Shown: positions 8,872-17,416 of the stretch, piece after piece | Numbering within the stretch: position 1 is the first letter of the stretch | Layout of the letters: every line of letters begins with the position of its first letter | Program-made: the position numbers and the translations under genes | Source: Deltaproteobacteria bacterium GWC2_55_46 | Lineage (GTDB): Bacteria; Desulfobacterota; GWC2-55-46 | Reading direction: 5' to 3' | Length of the DNA: 64,000 bases | Assembly (NCBI GenBank): GCA_001595385.3 | Contig: LVEI03000001.1 | Location: 1,827,501-1,891,500, forward strand | The notes under the pieces: generated by a model | Databases searched by the model: none | Seen by the model: the letters and a program-made list of their open reading frames with translations, nothing else | What the model was told of the DNA's origin: nothing

Positions 8872-9816
8872 TTGGAAGAGTCTGTTTCCATAGTCATACC
8901 GGTTTACGAAGAGGAAGAGAGCCTGCCCCATCTCTATAAGTCCATAAAGGAAGCGATGGACGGGCTTGGGAGGAAGTACGAAATAGTCTTTGTGGACGAC
9001 GGCAGCAAGGACGGTACCTTAAGGGTGCTGGAATCCATCCAGGAGAAGGACCCCGCGGTGATCGTGGTCTCTTTCAGGAGGAACTTCGGCCAGACCGCGG
9101 CTATGGCAGCCGGGTTCGAGTATGCCAAGGGCGACATCATCATCACCATGGACGCGGATTTGCAGAACGACCCCAAGGACATACCCAGGCTCCTTGAGAA
9201 GATAAACGGCCATGACGTGGTGAGCGGCTGGCGCAAGCGCCGCCAGGACAAGTTCATATCCCGCAGGCTCCCGTCGATCGTGGCCAACGGGCTTATCTCC
9301 TGGGTCACCGGGGTCCGCCTCCACGACTACGGCTGCACGCTCAAGGCCTACAGGAAAGAGGTCATAAAGAACGTCAGGCTCTACGGAGAGATGCACAGGT
9401 TCATCCCTGCGATAGCGAGCTGGGTGGGGGCGTCGATAACGGAGGTGGAGACCAACCACCATCCAAGGAAGTTCGGAAAGTCCAAGTACGGGATATCAAG
9501 GACGATAAGGGTAGTACTCGACCTTATTACGGTAAAGTTCCTGCAGAGCTTCTCCACAAGGCCCATACACGCCTTCGGCCCCGGGGGGCTGGCCCTCGGC
9601 TTCATAGGCTTCATCATCGCCCTTTATCTCAGTTTCGAGAAGATAGTGATGGGAGAGAGCATAGGCGGCAGGCCGCTTCTTTTCCTTAGCGTACTCATGA
9701 TGATACTCGGGGTCCAGCTCGTCATAATGGGCCTTTTGGGCGAGATGCTCGCCAGGGTCTATCACGAGTCCCAGGGCAAGCCCATCTATACGGTGAGAAA
9801 GGTGCTGGGCAGATGA
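8872..9816 (+). CDS. GT2 polyprenyl-phosphate glycosyltransferase (ArnC/GtrB/DPM1-like)
   Basis: Makes a polyprenyl-phosphate-linked sugar at the cytoplasmic face. 314 residues; TTG start with a strong AGGAGG about 8 bases upstream. The GT-A domain shows VSIVIPVYEEEESL, VDDGSKDGTL, the DxD-region MDADLQNDP and YGCTLKAYRKEV, followed by two C-terminal membrane helices (about 235-255 and 265-295) as in ArnC/GtrB. It overlaps the next gene by four bases. Together with the ArnT-like transferase it forms a donor-synthesis plus transfer pair. The sugar is unknown. Confidence 0.88.
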   Translation: MEESVSIVIPVYEEEESLPHLYKSIKEAMDGLGRKYEIVFVDDGSKDGTLRVLESIQEKDPAVIVVSFRRNFGQTAAMAAGFEYAKGDIIITMDADLQNDPKDIPRLLEKINGHDVVSGWRKRRQDKFISRRLPSIVANGLISWVTGVRLHDYGCTLKAYRKEVIKNVRLYGEMHRFIPAIASWVGASITEVETNHHPRKFGKSKYGISRTIRVVLDLITVKFLQSFSTRPIHAFGPGGLALGFIGFIIALYLSFEKIVMGESIGGRPLLFLSVLMMILGVQLVIMGLLGEMLARVYHESQGKPIYTVRKVLGR

Positions 9817-10781
9817 AGGGCTTCCTTTCGACCGTAGTCAAGGTCTTTGTCAGCGTCGCGATAATGTATTTCCTCTTGCGAAGCCTCGATACCTCCGAGC
9901 TCTGGGAGACCGTCGCGTCTGTGAACCCCCTTGCTATCGTCTTTGTCGCGGTGCTTTTCATCTGCCTCCAGTCGATATCCACCTACCGGTGGTCGGTAAT
10001 ACTCAAAAAGGACCTGGACGTCCCTTACCTGAGGCTCTTTTCGATATACTTCGTCGGGATGTTCTTCAATAACTTTCTTCCCACGATGGTCGGGGGCGAC
10101 CTCGTCAAGGGATATTACCTCTACAGGTATTCGAAGAACGGGAACGTGGCGCTCGCCTCGATATTCATGGACAGATATGCCGGGTTCGGTGCTCTCATGG
10201 TCATAACGTCGCTTGCTCTCATCCCGGGCTACGCCCTTATAAAAGGCACCCAGCTGCCGGGCTTTTTCGTCATCCTCATAGGCGGCTTCGCCGCCATGAG
10301 CATGGTCATCTGGATAGGGCCTCTGCATTCCTGGGCGATGAGAATACTGGAGAGGATCCACTTCTACGGTATAAACAGGAAGATAGACACCTTCTACAAG
10401 GTGCTCATGAGCTATAAGAAGCGCTACGACATACTCGTCAAGATATTCGCGTGCTCGGTCCTTGTCCAGGGGGGCGTCATACTGGGCTATTACGTGCTGG
10501 GGACAATGGGCCTCGGCATGCAGATTCCACTGGGCTATTATTTTCTCTTCATACCCCTCACGACGGTCATTTCCATGCTCCCGATATCGCTTTCCGGGAT
10601 CGGCATAAGGGAGGGGGCGTTCATCTACCTCTTCGCGATGGCCGGGGCCACGAAGGAGGAGGCCATCGCCCTTTCGCTCCTCTGGTTCGCCACCTCCGTC
10701 CTTGTCAGCATGATAGGCGGGGTGGAGTACGTGAGGATGGGCGGAAGGAAGGCCGTCCGCGAGGGCATGTCCGGGCAGTAA
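9813..10781 (+). CDS. LPG-synthase-TM / UPF0104-family membrane protein
   Basis: 322 residues with about eight membrane helices. The family signature region FVGMFFNNFLPTMVGGDLVKGYYL (seen around residues 84-107) and ISLSGIGIREGAFIYLF near the C-terminus are the conserved parts of the PF03706 fold, the membrane half of MprF. There is no soluble lysyl-transferase domain. Stand-alone members are often found with lipid-linked sugar genes and are suspected flippases. Translationally coupled to the DPM-like GT2, which fits a role in moving its lipid product across the membrane. That role is inference. Confidence 0.8.
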   Translation: MKGFLSTVVKVFVSVAIMYFLLRSLDTSELWETVASVNPLAIVFVAVLFICLQSISTYRWSVILKKDLDVPYLRLFSIYFVGMFFNNFLPTMVGGDLVKGYYLYRYSKNGNVALASIFMDRYAGFGALMVITSLALIPGYALIKGTQLPGFFVILIGGFAAMSMVIWIGPLHSWAMRILERIHFYGINRKIDTFYKVLMSYKKRYDILVKIFACSVLVQGGVILGYYVLGTMGLGMQIPLGYYFLFIPLTTVISMLPISLSGIGIREGAFIYLFAMAGATKEEAIALSLLWFATSVLVSMIGGVEYVRMGGRKAVREGMSGQ

Positions 10782-10829
10782 CCGTTATTGAGTGTTATAC
10801 TATATCCATTTTCCGGAGGTATCGTATCC

Positions 10830-11000
10830 ATGCCAATAGACAAGGAGCTACTTGATATCCTCGCCTGCCCGAAGTGCAAGGGGAAGGTGAAGCTCACCGA
10901 TAAAAAGGACGGGCTTCTCTGCGAGAGGTGCAGGCTCATATATCCCATCAAGGACGATATCCCGGTGATGCTCATAGACGAGGCGCTGCCCGTCAAGTGA
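10830..11000 (+). CDS. Trm112-like small zinc-ribbon protein (YcaR type)
   Basis: 56 residues from the ATG at 10830, chosen because GGAGGT lies 9 bases upstream; a longer in-frame start at 10788 lacks one and adds a non-homologous leader. MPIDKELLDILACPKCKGKV opens the protein and a second pair, CERCRLIYPI, completes a four-cysteine zinc ribbon. The E. coli homologue YcaR sits between lpxK and kdsB, and here too the gene is inside an LPS cluster. Its molecular partner in bacteria is not established. Confidence 0.88.
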   Translation: MPIDKELLDILACPKCKGKVKLTDKKDGLLCERCRLIYPIKDDIPVMLIDEALPVK

Positions 11001-11013
11001 TACCAGGAAGCCG

Positions 11014-11760
11014 ATGCCGCGACTGACGGTCACCATCATAGCCCTCAACGAAGAGGCGAACATCAGGGGCTGCCTGGAAAGCGTCAAATGGGCGGACGAG
11101 ATAATCGTCTCTGATTCAGGGAGCGATGACAGGACCGTCGATATCTGCAGGGAGTACGGGGCCAGGGTCTTCAACGACGAGTGGCTCGGCTTCGGCAGGC
11201 AGAAGAACCTCGCCGGGGACAGGGCCTCCGGCGACTGGATACTAAACATAGACGCCGACGAGAGGGTGACGCCGGGGCTAAAAGAAGAGATACTCGAGGC
11301 GATGGCGGGCGGCGCGAAAGGGTATTACGTCCCGAGGAAGAACTACTTCGGCGACAGGTGGATAAGGCATTGCGGCTGGTGGCCCGACTACAACCTGCGC
11401 CTTTACAGGAAGGGGTCGGGCAGGTTCACCGACAGGTACGTGCACGAAAGGGTCGAGGTTAAAGGCCCCACGGCGAAGCTTAAAAGCCCTCTTGAGCACA
11501 GGACCTATAAGGACGTATCGGATTATTTGGGGAGGATGGAGAGGTACTCGACCCTTGCCGCCGAGGAGATGCTCAACCAGGGCAGGAACGCGGGTATAAC
11601 CGACATACTCCTTCGGCCGTCTTTCACGTTTTTCAAGATGTACGTATTAAGGCGCGGTTTTCTGGACGGGACGGCCGGTGTGATCCTCTCGATACTCTAC
11701 GCTTCATACACGCTTGCCAAATACGCCAAGCTATGGGAGATGAAGTCCGGGCTTAAATGA
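11014..11760 (+). CDS. GT2 glycosyltransferase, WaaE/KdtX-like
   Basis: 248-residue GT-A enzyme of the LPS-core beta-1,4-glucosyltransferase group. It has LTVTIIALNEEANI, VSDSGSDDRTVDIC, GFGRQKNLAGDRASGDWILN, the metal-binding DADERVTP and then the WaaE-type segment CGWWPDYNLRLYRKGSGRF with HERV. These last motifs separate it from generic GT2 enzymes. It starts 13 bases after the Trm112 gene. It would add a hexose to the first heptose; the exact linkage is inferred from the family. Confidence 0.85.
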   Translation: MPRLTVTIIALNEEANIRGCLESVKWADEIIVSDSGSDDRTVDICREYGARVFNDEWLGFGRQKNLAGDRASGDWILNIDADERVTPGLKEEILEAMAGGAKGYYVPRKNYFGDRWIRHCGWWPDYNLRLYRKGSGRFTDRYVHERVEVKGPTAKLKSPLEHRTYKDVSDYLGRMERYSTLAAEEMLNQGRNAGITDILLRPSFTFFKMYVLRRGFLDGTAGVILSILYASYTLAKYAKLWEMKSGLK

Positions 11761-11788
11761 CGGCAGGTAAAATCGGATCGGATTTAAT

Positions 11789-12940
11789 GTGTGGACCATT
11801 TTTCATTCAGAGGCATCTCTTGGCTGGGGCGGGCAGGAGATAAGGATCCTGAACGAGTCGCTTGGCATGAAGGCCAGGGGGCACAGGGTGATCATCATCG
11901 CCCAGGACGATAGCCTGATACTTGAAAAGGCCCGCCTCGCGGGCCTTGACGCCTTATCCGTATCCTTCAGGAAGAAGGATTATCCAAAGACCGTTCTCTC
12001 CCTCGTAAGATCCATAAAGAAGTACAGGCCTGACATCGTCAACACTCATAGTTCAAGGGACAGCTGGCTTCTGACCCTGGCATCAAGGCTTTCGAAGAAG
12101 AGGCCGGCTGTCATAAGGACCAGGCACATCTCTACCCCGGTATCGGTGGGTTTCGCGTCCTCTTTGATATACCGGAGGCTTCCTGACAAGATCGTCACCA
12201 CCGCCGAGGCGATAAGAGAAGCGCTGATAGAAAGAAACGGCGTTGACCCTGGAAAGGTAGTATCGATCCCGACGGGCATCGATACGGCGGCCTTTGACCC
12301 CGGGCGCGGCCTTGCCGGGATAAGGCAAGAGATTGGGGCCGGCCCCGATACGCCGGTCGTCGGCATGGTCTCTGTTTTAAGGAGCTGGAAAGGCCATGAG
12401 TATTTCATAGAGGCTGCCCGTTTTGTGGCAGAGAGGTTCCCTCTGGCCAGGTTCGTTATCACCGGCGACGGCCCGAGAAAAGGCGCCATTTCCGAGGCGA
12501 TAGCGTCCAGCGGGCTTGGGGCCCGTTTTCATCTCCTCGGCCACAGGGACGACGTTCCGAATATCCTCTCTTCCCTCGATATCTTCGTCCAGCCCTCATA
12601 CGCCAACGAGGGAGTGCCGCAGTCGGTCCTGCAGGCGATGGCGATGGGGGTCCCGGTAGTAGCTACCGATCTAAAGCCCTTTAAGGAAATCGTAAAAGAC
12701 AGAGAGACAGGGCTTCTTGCGCCTGTAAAAGACCCGCAAGCCCTTGCGGACAGGATATCGGAGATCCTTGCCGACGCGCGCCTTTCCGAGAGGCTTTCAA
12801 AAAACGCGAGGGCGCTTGCGCTGAAGAGTTTTTCCATAGAGAGCATGCTCGACAGGACAGAAGAGCTCTACTCCGGGTTGCTTTCTTCACGGTCCGTTGC
12901 CGCGCCTGAGAACGCTGGCACCAAAACTCATTCGGAGTAG
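11789..12940 (+). CDS. GT4 glycosyltransferase
   Basis: 383 residues, GTG start. GT-B fold: N-terminal ligand domain with SLGWGGQEIRILNE, then the C-terminal GT4 domain beginning near VVGMVSVLRSWKGHEYFI, with FVITGDGPRK and the sugar-nucleotide motif QPSYANEGVPQSVLQAMAMG. The Glu of the E-x7-E motif is present in this segment. It lies between WaaE-like and WaaG-like genes, so LPS core extension is likely. Donor and acceptor are not identifiable. It is followed 8 bases later by the next GT4 gene. Confidence 0.85.
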   Translation: MWTIFHSEASLGWGGQEIRILNESLGMKARGHRVIIIAQDDSLILEKARLAGLDALSVSFRKKDYPKTVLSLVRSIKKYRPDIVNTHSSRDSWLLTLASRLSKKRPAVIRTRHISTPVSVGFASSLIYRRLPDKIVTTAEAIREALIERNGVDPGKVVSIPTGIDTAAFDPGRGLAGIRQEIGAGPDTPVVGMVSVLRSWKGHEYFIEAARFVAERFPLARFVITGDGPRKGAISEAIASSGLGARFHLLGHRDDVPNILSSLDIFVQPSYANEGVPQSVLQAMAMGVPVVATDLKPFKEIVKDRETGLLAPVKDPQALADRISEILADARLSERLSKNARALALKSFSIESMLDRTEELYSGLLSSRSVAAPENAGTKTHSE

Positions 12941-12948
12941 CTTGCCTG

Positions 12949-14163
12949 GTGAAAGTAGCGTTAGTGCTCCAGAGATATAATCCGTTCGGCGGATACGAGC
13001 GTCAGGCCGCCCTCCTGGCAAGGTCGCTCGTAAGGCGCGGCGTCTTTGTCACGGTCTTTACAGGCGAGTGGGCCTCTGGGCCCGAAGAGGGCATCGAGGT
13101 CGTAAGGGTGCCTGTTGTAAGGCTTGCCTCATGGCTTAAGGTCCTTTCATTCGCCTTTTTCAGCAAACGCATGCTCTCCAGGCATAAAGGCTTTGATGTC
13201 GTGCTGGGCTATGACAGGACCATTTCGATGGATATATACAGGGCGGGGAACGCCTGCCACAGGGAATGGCAGGCGTTCCGGAGAAGGCATGGGGGGCTCA
13301 GGGAGCATATCTCTTTGGCCATAAATCCGCTTCACGCCGTGATAAACGGGATCGAGAAACGCCTTTTCGGGAATATCCAGAGGGGGAAGGGAAAGATCGT
13401 AGTCCTCTCCGAGGTGGGAAAAGACCAGATACTGAAGCATTACAGCGTGGATGCTGGCCGTTTCTTTGTGATACCTCCAGCGCTGGACCTTACCCGTATA
13501 GAATTCCATATAGACGATGAGGCTAAAAAGAAGGCAAGGGAGCCCCTCGGCATCTCCCCGGATATCCCGTTGCTCCTCCATGTCGGCTCTGGTTTTTCCA
13601 TAAAAGGGCTTGAGTCGACCATAAGGGCGGCGGCTATCCTCAAGGAGAAGGGGAGCAGGGCCATCCTTCTGGTCGCCGGCAAAGACAAGGGTGGGACAAA
13701 AAGGCTTGAAAAGCTCGCCGCCTCGCTCGGCGTGAAGGACAGGGTCATCTTCCTCGGCGGCGTGAAGGACGTAGGGGCGCTCTATTCGGCCGCCGACCTC
13801 TTTGTGCTGCCCTCCCTTTTCGAGACATTCGGGACAGCCGCCATAGAGGCGCTGGCAGCGGGGCTGCCTGTCATATTGGGCAAGGGGGCCGGGGCGGCCC
13901 GGTTTATAGAGGACGAAAAGGCAGGCTGGACGGTGGATGTGCCCGCGGACCAGGTCAGGCTCGCGTCGATGATCGAAGAGGCGCTCTTGGAGGAAGAGGG
14001 GCACAAACGCGCCGGCAGGCTCGCCTCAGAGCGTACACGCAGGAGGAATGCCGCGTTAAAGTGCGGCCCTGATGTGGTCATGGCAAGGTTCATATCCCTC
14101 GTCGAGACGGCGGCAGCCGAAAAGAAAGCGGCCTCCGGGCGAACGCGTGGAGTGGCGGGATGA
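12949..14163 (+). CDS. GT4 glycosyltransferase, WaaG-like (core glucosyltransferase I)
   Basis: 404 residues, GTG start, overlapping the next gene by four bases. N-terminal VALVLQRYNPFGGYERQA and the WaaG-like acceptor segment DIYRAGNACHREWQAFR are characteristic. The C-terminal domain has LLHVGSGFSIKGLESTIRA, LVAGKDKGG and the LPSLFETFGTAAIEALAAGLP nucleotide-sugar region. WaaG adds the first outer-core glucose to heptose II, which suits the heptosyltransferases in this cluster. The C-terminal ~25 residues are Ala/Lys rich and probably disordered. The gene is assigned by motif, not by full comparison. Confidence 0.82.
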   Translation: MKVALVLQRYNPFGGYERQAALLARSLVRRGVFVTVFTGEWASGPEEGIEVVRVPVVRLASWLKVLSFAFFSKRMLSRHKGFDVVLGYDRTISMDIYRAGNACHREWQAFRRRHGGLREHISLAINPLHAVINGIEKRLFGNIQRGKGKIVVLSEVGKDQILKHYSVDAGRFFVIPPALDLTRIEFHIDDEAKKKAREPLGISPDIPLLLHVGSGFSIKGLESTIRAAAILKEKGSRAILLVAGKDKGGTKRLEKLAASLGVKDRVIFLGGVKDVGALYSAADLFVLPSLFETFGTAAIEALAAGLPVILGKGAGAARFIEDEKAGWTVDVPADQVRLASMIEEALLEEEGHKRAGRLASERTRRRNAALKCGPDVVMARFISLVETAAAEKKAASGRTRGVAG

Positions 14164-14981
14164 TGCCGAAGGTAAGCGTGATCATAGGCGCCTATAACTA
14201 TCTTTCATACTTGAAGCTCTGCATGCGCGCTCTCGAGAGGCAGACCTTCAGGGATTTCGAGGTCATTATCGCGGACGACGGCTCCGGGCCAGAGGTGCGC
14301 GAGTGGCTTGATTCCTACGCCCCTTTTTTCCCGGTCAAGCACATCTGGCAGGAGGACAAGGGGTTCAGGAAATGCAGGATACTGAACCGCGCCATCCTTG
14401 AGTCCGGAGGGGAGTATATAATATTCCTGGACGCGGATTGCGTTGTGGCGAAGGATTTCATAGAGGCGCATTGGAAAAGGCGAAAAGAAGGCGCGTTCCT
14501 CGGCGGCAGACGGGTGATGATGGGGAGAAGGCTCTCGGAGGGAGTGACCTTCGAGATGGTCGATAACGGGAGTTTCGACGGGCCTACCCTGTGGGGCGCG
14601 TACCAGTCCTTATCCGGAAGGATAAAATATTACGAGGAATCGCTAAGGATACTCAGCCGCATCAGGGGGGAGGCGCCCTTTAGCCTTCTGGGCTGTAATT
14701 TTTCCGTACACAGGAAAGACATACTCTCTGTGAACGGTTTCGACGAGGAGTACGAGACCAGGGGTGGCGGCGAGGACACCGACATATCTCACAGGCTGAA
14801 GGCAGCCGGGTTCAAGATGAGATCAGCGAGGTATGTGGCCGTGCAGTTTCACCTTGGGCATGAGAAGACCGAGAGCAAGGACGCCTCGGCAAGGATGTTC
14901 AGGGAAAAGAGCGGCATGGTGCGGGGCCCGGAAGACGCCGGCAAGGTAAAAAGCAGGATAGCCGAGTGGAGGAAGGGATAG
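14160..14981 (+). CDS. GT2 glycosyltransferase with galactosyltransferase-like C-terminus
   Basis: 273 residues starting at an ATG that overlaps the WaaG-like stop; a second ATG follows at 14163. The GT-A domain shows VSVIIGAYNYLSYLKLCM, IADDGSG and the metal site FLDADCVVAK. The C-terminal half has LLGCNFSVHRKDILSVNGFD and GGGEDTDISHRL, the arrangement of GT7C/galactosyltransferase-like domains. It would extend the LPS core or O-unit. Spacing to the next gene is one base. Confidence 0.84.
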   Translation: MMPKVSVIIGAYNYLSYLKLCMRALERQTFRDFEVIIADDGSGPEVREWLDSYAPFFPVKHIWQEDKGFRKCRILNRAILESGGEYIIFLDADCVVAKDFIEAHWKRRKEGAFLGGRRVMMGRRLSEGVTFEMVDNGSFDGPTLWGAYQSLSGRIKYYEESLRILSRIRGEAPFSLLGCNFSVHRKDILSVNGFDEEYETRGGGEDTDISHRLKAAGFKMRSARYVAVQFHLGHEKTESKDASARMFREKSGMVRGPEDAGKVKSRIAEWRKG

Positions 14982-14982
14982 C

Positions 14983-15885
14983 ATGGCCAGGCCGAAGATA
15001 ATCTTTTTGCGTTCAGTCATCCCGCATACGACGGCCTGGTATTATTCCAAGGCGTTCAAGGGGCTTCCTGTCGATGTCGTCGATATGCCTTTTGACCCGC
15101 ATGATCCGCCGGGGTGGAAGGAGGCCCCCGCAGGAGACCTGCTGCTTCTTGTAGACTGCGGCCTGCCTGTGGATTTTCCGTTCCTGGGGGAGTACAAAGG
15201 CCCAAAGGGTTACGTCAGCATAGATTCCTGCCACAAGCTCTCCATACACAGGGCGTATTGTGAAAAATACAGATTCGATTTCGTCTGGGTCGCGCAGAAG
15301 CATGTGGTGGCAGGGTTCGGTGAGAAGGCGAGGTGGCTCCCGCTCGGCGCTGACCCGGAGACCCACGTCTACAGGCCTCAAATGGCCTCGGCCGACAGCC
15401 TCTGGGAGAGGCTCACCCGCCGGAGCCATTATGACATAGGCATGTGCGGCGCGCCTTATAAGCACAGGCGGGCCTTTGAGAAGCTCTTCCGAAAGGCCGG
15501 GCTGACGACAAACTTTTATTTCAGAAAGCGGTTCGGCGCCGAGGCGACACGCGAGCTTGCGCGTTCGACGATCGGCTTTAACGTGGGCGCCGGCTTTGAC
15601 GGTGTAAAAGGCAAGGACGTCAATATGCGAGTCTTCGAGACGATGGCTAACGGCCAATGCATGCTCCTCACGAACACCTACGACGGGCTCGGCTTTGAAG
15701 ACCTTTTCGAGGAAGGCAGCCATTACATCGGCTTCAGGTCTGAGGAGGAGGCGACGGACAAGGCGCTCTACTACTCCAGACACCAGGCGGAGGCCATAAG
15801 GATAGCGGCCCAGGGGCAGAGGCATATCCTTGAAAACCACACCTACGCGCACAGGTGCGAGGAAATAATCAGGGCTATAAGATGA
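14983..15885 (+). CDS. CgeB-like glycosyltransferase (GT group 1, PF13524 type)
   Basis: 300 residues. The N-terminal half is weakly conserved (KIIFLRSVIPHTTAWYYSK). The C-terminal half has YDIGMCGAPYKHRRAFEKL, FNVGAGFDGVKGKDVNMRVFETMANG and a YSRHQAEAIRIAAQGQ segment, which are the hallmarks of the CgeB/PF13524 family in spore- and surface-glycan clusters. Its stop overlaps the ATG of the next gene (ATGA). Substrates are unknown; context implies LPS or surface polysaccharide. Confidence 0.75.
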   Translation: MARPKIIFLRSVIPHTTAWYYSKAFKGLPVDVVDMPFDPHDPPGWKEAPAGDLLLLVDCGLPVDFPFLGEYKGPKGYVSIDSCHKLSIHRAYCEKYRFDFVWVAQKHVVAGFGEKARWLPLGADPETHVYRPQMASADSLWERLTRRSHYDIGMCGAPYKHRRAFEKLFRKAGLTTNFYFRKRFGAEATRELARSTIGFNVGAGFDGVKGKDVNMRVFETMANGQCMLLTNTYDGLGFEDLFEEGSHYIGFRSEEEATDKALYYSRHQAEAIRIAAQGQRHILENHTYAHRCEEIIRAIR

Positions 15886-16976
15886 AGGCAAACGGCGGAT
15901 ACCCTGACCTTACGAAGGTGCGGCGGGCGCTCGTCATCGTCTTCAAGAACATAGGTGACGTGCTCCTTACGACGCCTGTCTTCAGCGCCCTGAAGCGGTC
16001 GATAGCGGGTGTCGAGGTCGACGCGCTTGTGAATCGCGGCACAGAGGAGATGCTTACCTTTAACCCGGATGTAGACCGTGTGCTGGTCTATAACAGAAAG
16101 ACGCGCGGCCTGGGCAGGCTCAAAGAAGAGCTGCGGCTTGTGAAAGAGGTCCGCGGAGCCGGGTATGACATGGCCGTCGCCCTCACTTCAGGGGACCGGA
16201 GCCGCAACTTCGCCCTTCTCTCAGGGGCCGGGATAAGGGTCGGGGCGCCGAAGAAGAATCTACTCGGCCAGCTCTCTTTCAATTTCCCGGTTACGATGGC
16301 CTCTTCAGGAAAACACTATGTCGAACGTAACCTCGACTGCCTGAGGAGGATAGGCATCTTCCCGGAAAGGCAGCACCGCAGCACATCGTTTTTCGAAGGA
16401 AGCGAAGCGGCGGAAAAGGCAAGAGGCCTTCTTGCAGGGGCAAATCTTGACGGAAGACCTTACATGGTCGTCCACCCCACATCGAGATGGATGTTCAAAA
16501 GCTGGCCCCCTGAAAAAAACGCCGCCCTGATCGACCTTGTCCAGCGGGAACTCGGCATGCCGGTGGTGCTCACGTCAGGGCCGGAGGCCTTTGAGATCTC
16601 TTATGTGGCTCAATTGAAGTCACGCCTTACTACGGATGTGACGGACTTCACCGGCAAGCTTTCATTAAAGGAGCTTGGCGCGGTCATACGTAAAGCAGTT
16701 CTTTTTTTCGGCGTTGACTCAGCCCCGATGCACATCTCAGCCGCGGTCGGCACTCCGGCGGTCGCGCTCTTCGGCCCATCATTCGCGGTCGACTGGGCCC
16801 CCTGGGGCGATGGGCACAGGGTAGTGACATCAGACCGGCACAGTTGCGTGCCGTGCGGCAAGGACGGATGCGGCGGAGGCAAGGTGAGCGACTGCCTCGT
16901 TGAACTGGATGTGCGGACCGTCTACGACGCCGTGAGGGAAATGCTCGGCAAGTCGAGCCACCGGCGCTCCATTTGA
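15882..16976 (+). CDS. GT9 heptosyltransferase family protein (third, WaaQ-like)
   Basis: 364 residues from the ATG overlapping the previous stop; a start at 15855 would overlap more and has no homologous residues. ALVIVFKNIGDVLLTTPVFSAL is the WaaQ-type opening, followed by VHPTSRWMFKSWPPEKNAAL and GVDSAPMHISAAVGTPAVALF. The tail has CVPCGKDGCGGG rather than the CSPCxKREC of waaF/waaC. WaaQ adds the branch heptose III, a likely role here. Last gene before a 440-bp gap that holds a repeat. Confidence 0.85.
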   Translation: MKANGGYPDLTKVRRALVIVFKNIGDVLLTTPVFSALKRSIAGVEVDALVNRGTEEMLTFNPDVDRVLVYNRKTRGLGRLKEELRLVKEVRGAGYDMAVALTSGDRSRNFALLSGAGIRVGAPKKNLLGQLSFNFPVTMASSGKHYVERNLDCLRRIGIFPERQHRSTSFFEGSEAAEKARGLLAGANLDGRPYMVVHPTSRWMFKSWPPEKNAALIDLVQRELGMPVVLTSGPEAFEISYVAQLKSRLTTDVTDFTGKLSLKELGAVIRKAVLFFGVDSAPMHISAAVGTPAVALFGPSFAVDWAPWGDGHRVVTSDRHSCVPCGKDGCGGGKVSDCLVELDVRTVYDAVREMLGKSSHRRSI

Positions 16977-17061
16977 CCTGTTCCCGACTCTCCTGATCCC
17001 TTATTAGAAAGACCCCTCAGCGTCTTCGATCCCATCACAAATAAACGAACAGCCAATCTTG

Positions 17062-17306
17062 ATGTCTCACAATGGGACCTGAATTCCCTCGCCTTACAGG
17101 CGAAGACTTCCAGCGCGTCTAATGAGATTTTCAAGCTTACGTCCTATGCCAGGCTGGTCCCCCTCTTTCCTAAAGAGGGGTCAGGGGAGATTATCTTGAA
17201 GTCATTATAATCCCCCTTAGTCCCCCTTTAGAAAAGGGGGAGATTTCAGTCGGGCTTTCAGCCGACAAACTAAAGAACCAGCCGCTTTCCAGACGGTAGT
17301 GGTTCA
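17062..17306 (+). repeat. Dispersed intergenic repeat, copy A
   Basis: Starts at ATGTCTCACAAT and ends at CGGTAGTGGTTCA. Matches copy B at 34695-34894 almost throughout, about 85-90% by eye. It has two strong hairpins: CCCCTCTTT/AAAGAGGGG with a CCT loop (17160-17180) and CCCCCTTT/AAAGGGGG with an AGA loop (17222-17240). Compared with copy B it carries about 49 extra bases (about 17250-17293) before the shared right end, including a further hairpin (GTCGG...CCGAC). No coding potential. The flanking 16977-17061 shows nothing else. Confidence 0.85.
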
Positions 17307-17325
17307 GTTCTTTCCTCGCGAGCCC

Positions 17326-17363
17326 TTGACAAAGCAGGAACCTGATATATGTTCACATATATC
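17326..17363 (+). promoter_or_regulatory. Promoter and overlapping palindromic operator upstream of the O-antigen ligase
   Basis: TTGACA (17326-17331), a 16-bp spacer and TATGTT (17348-17353). A perfect inverted repeat GATATATG-TTCA-CATATATC (17344-17363) covers the -10 box, where a bound repressor would block RNA polymerase. The start codon is 54 bases further on. The regulator is not identifiable. Confidence 0.6.
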
Positions 17364-17416
17364 GGCCTGTCCCTGTTGTGCTGAGTGCCGTAACAAATTC
17401 CTGATGGTCTGAATCG

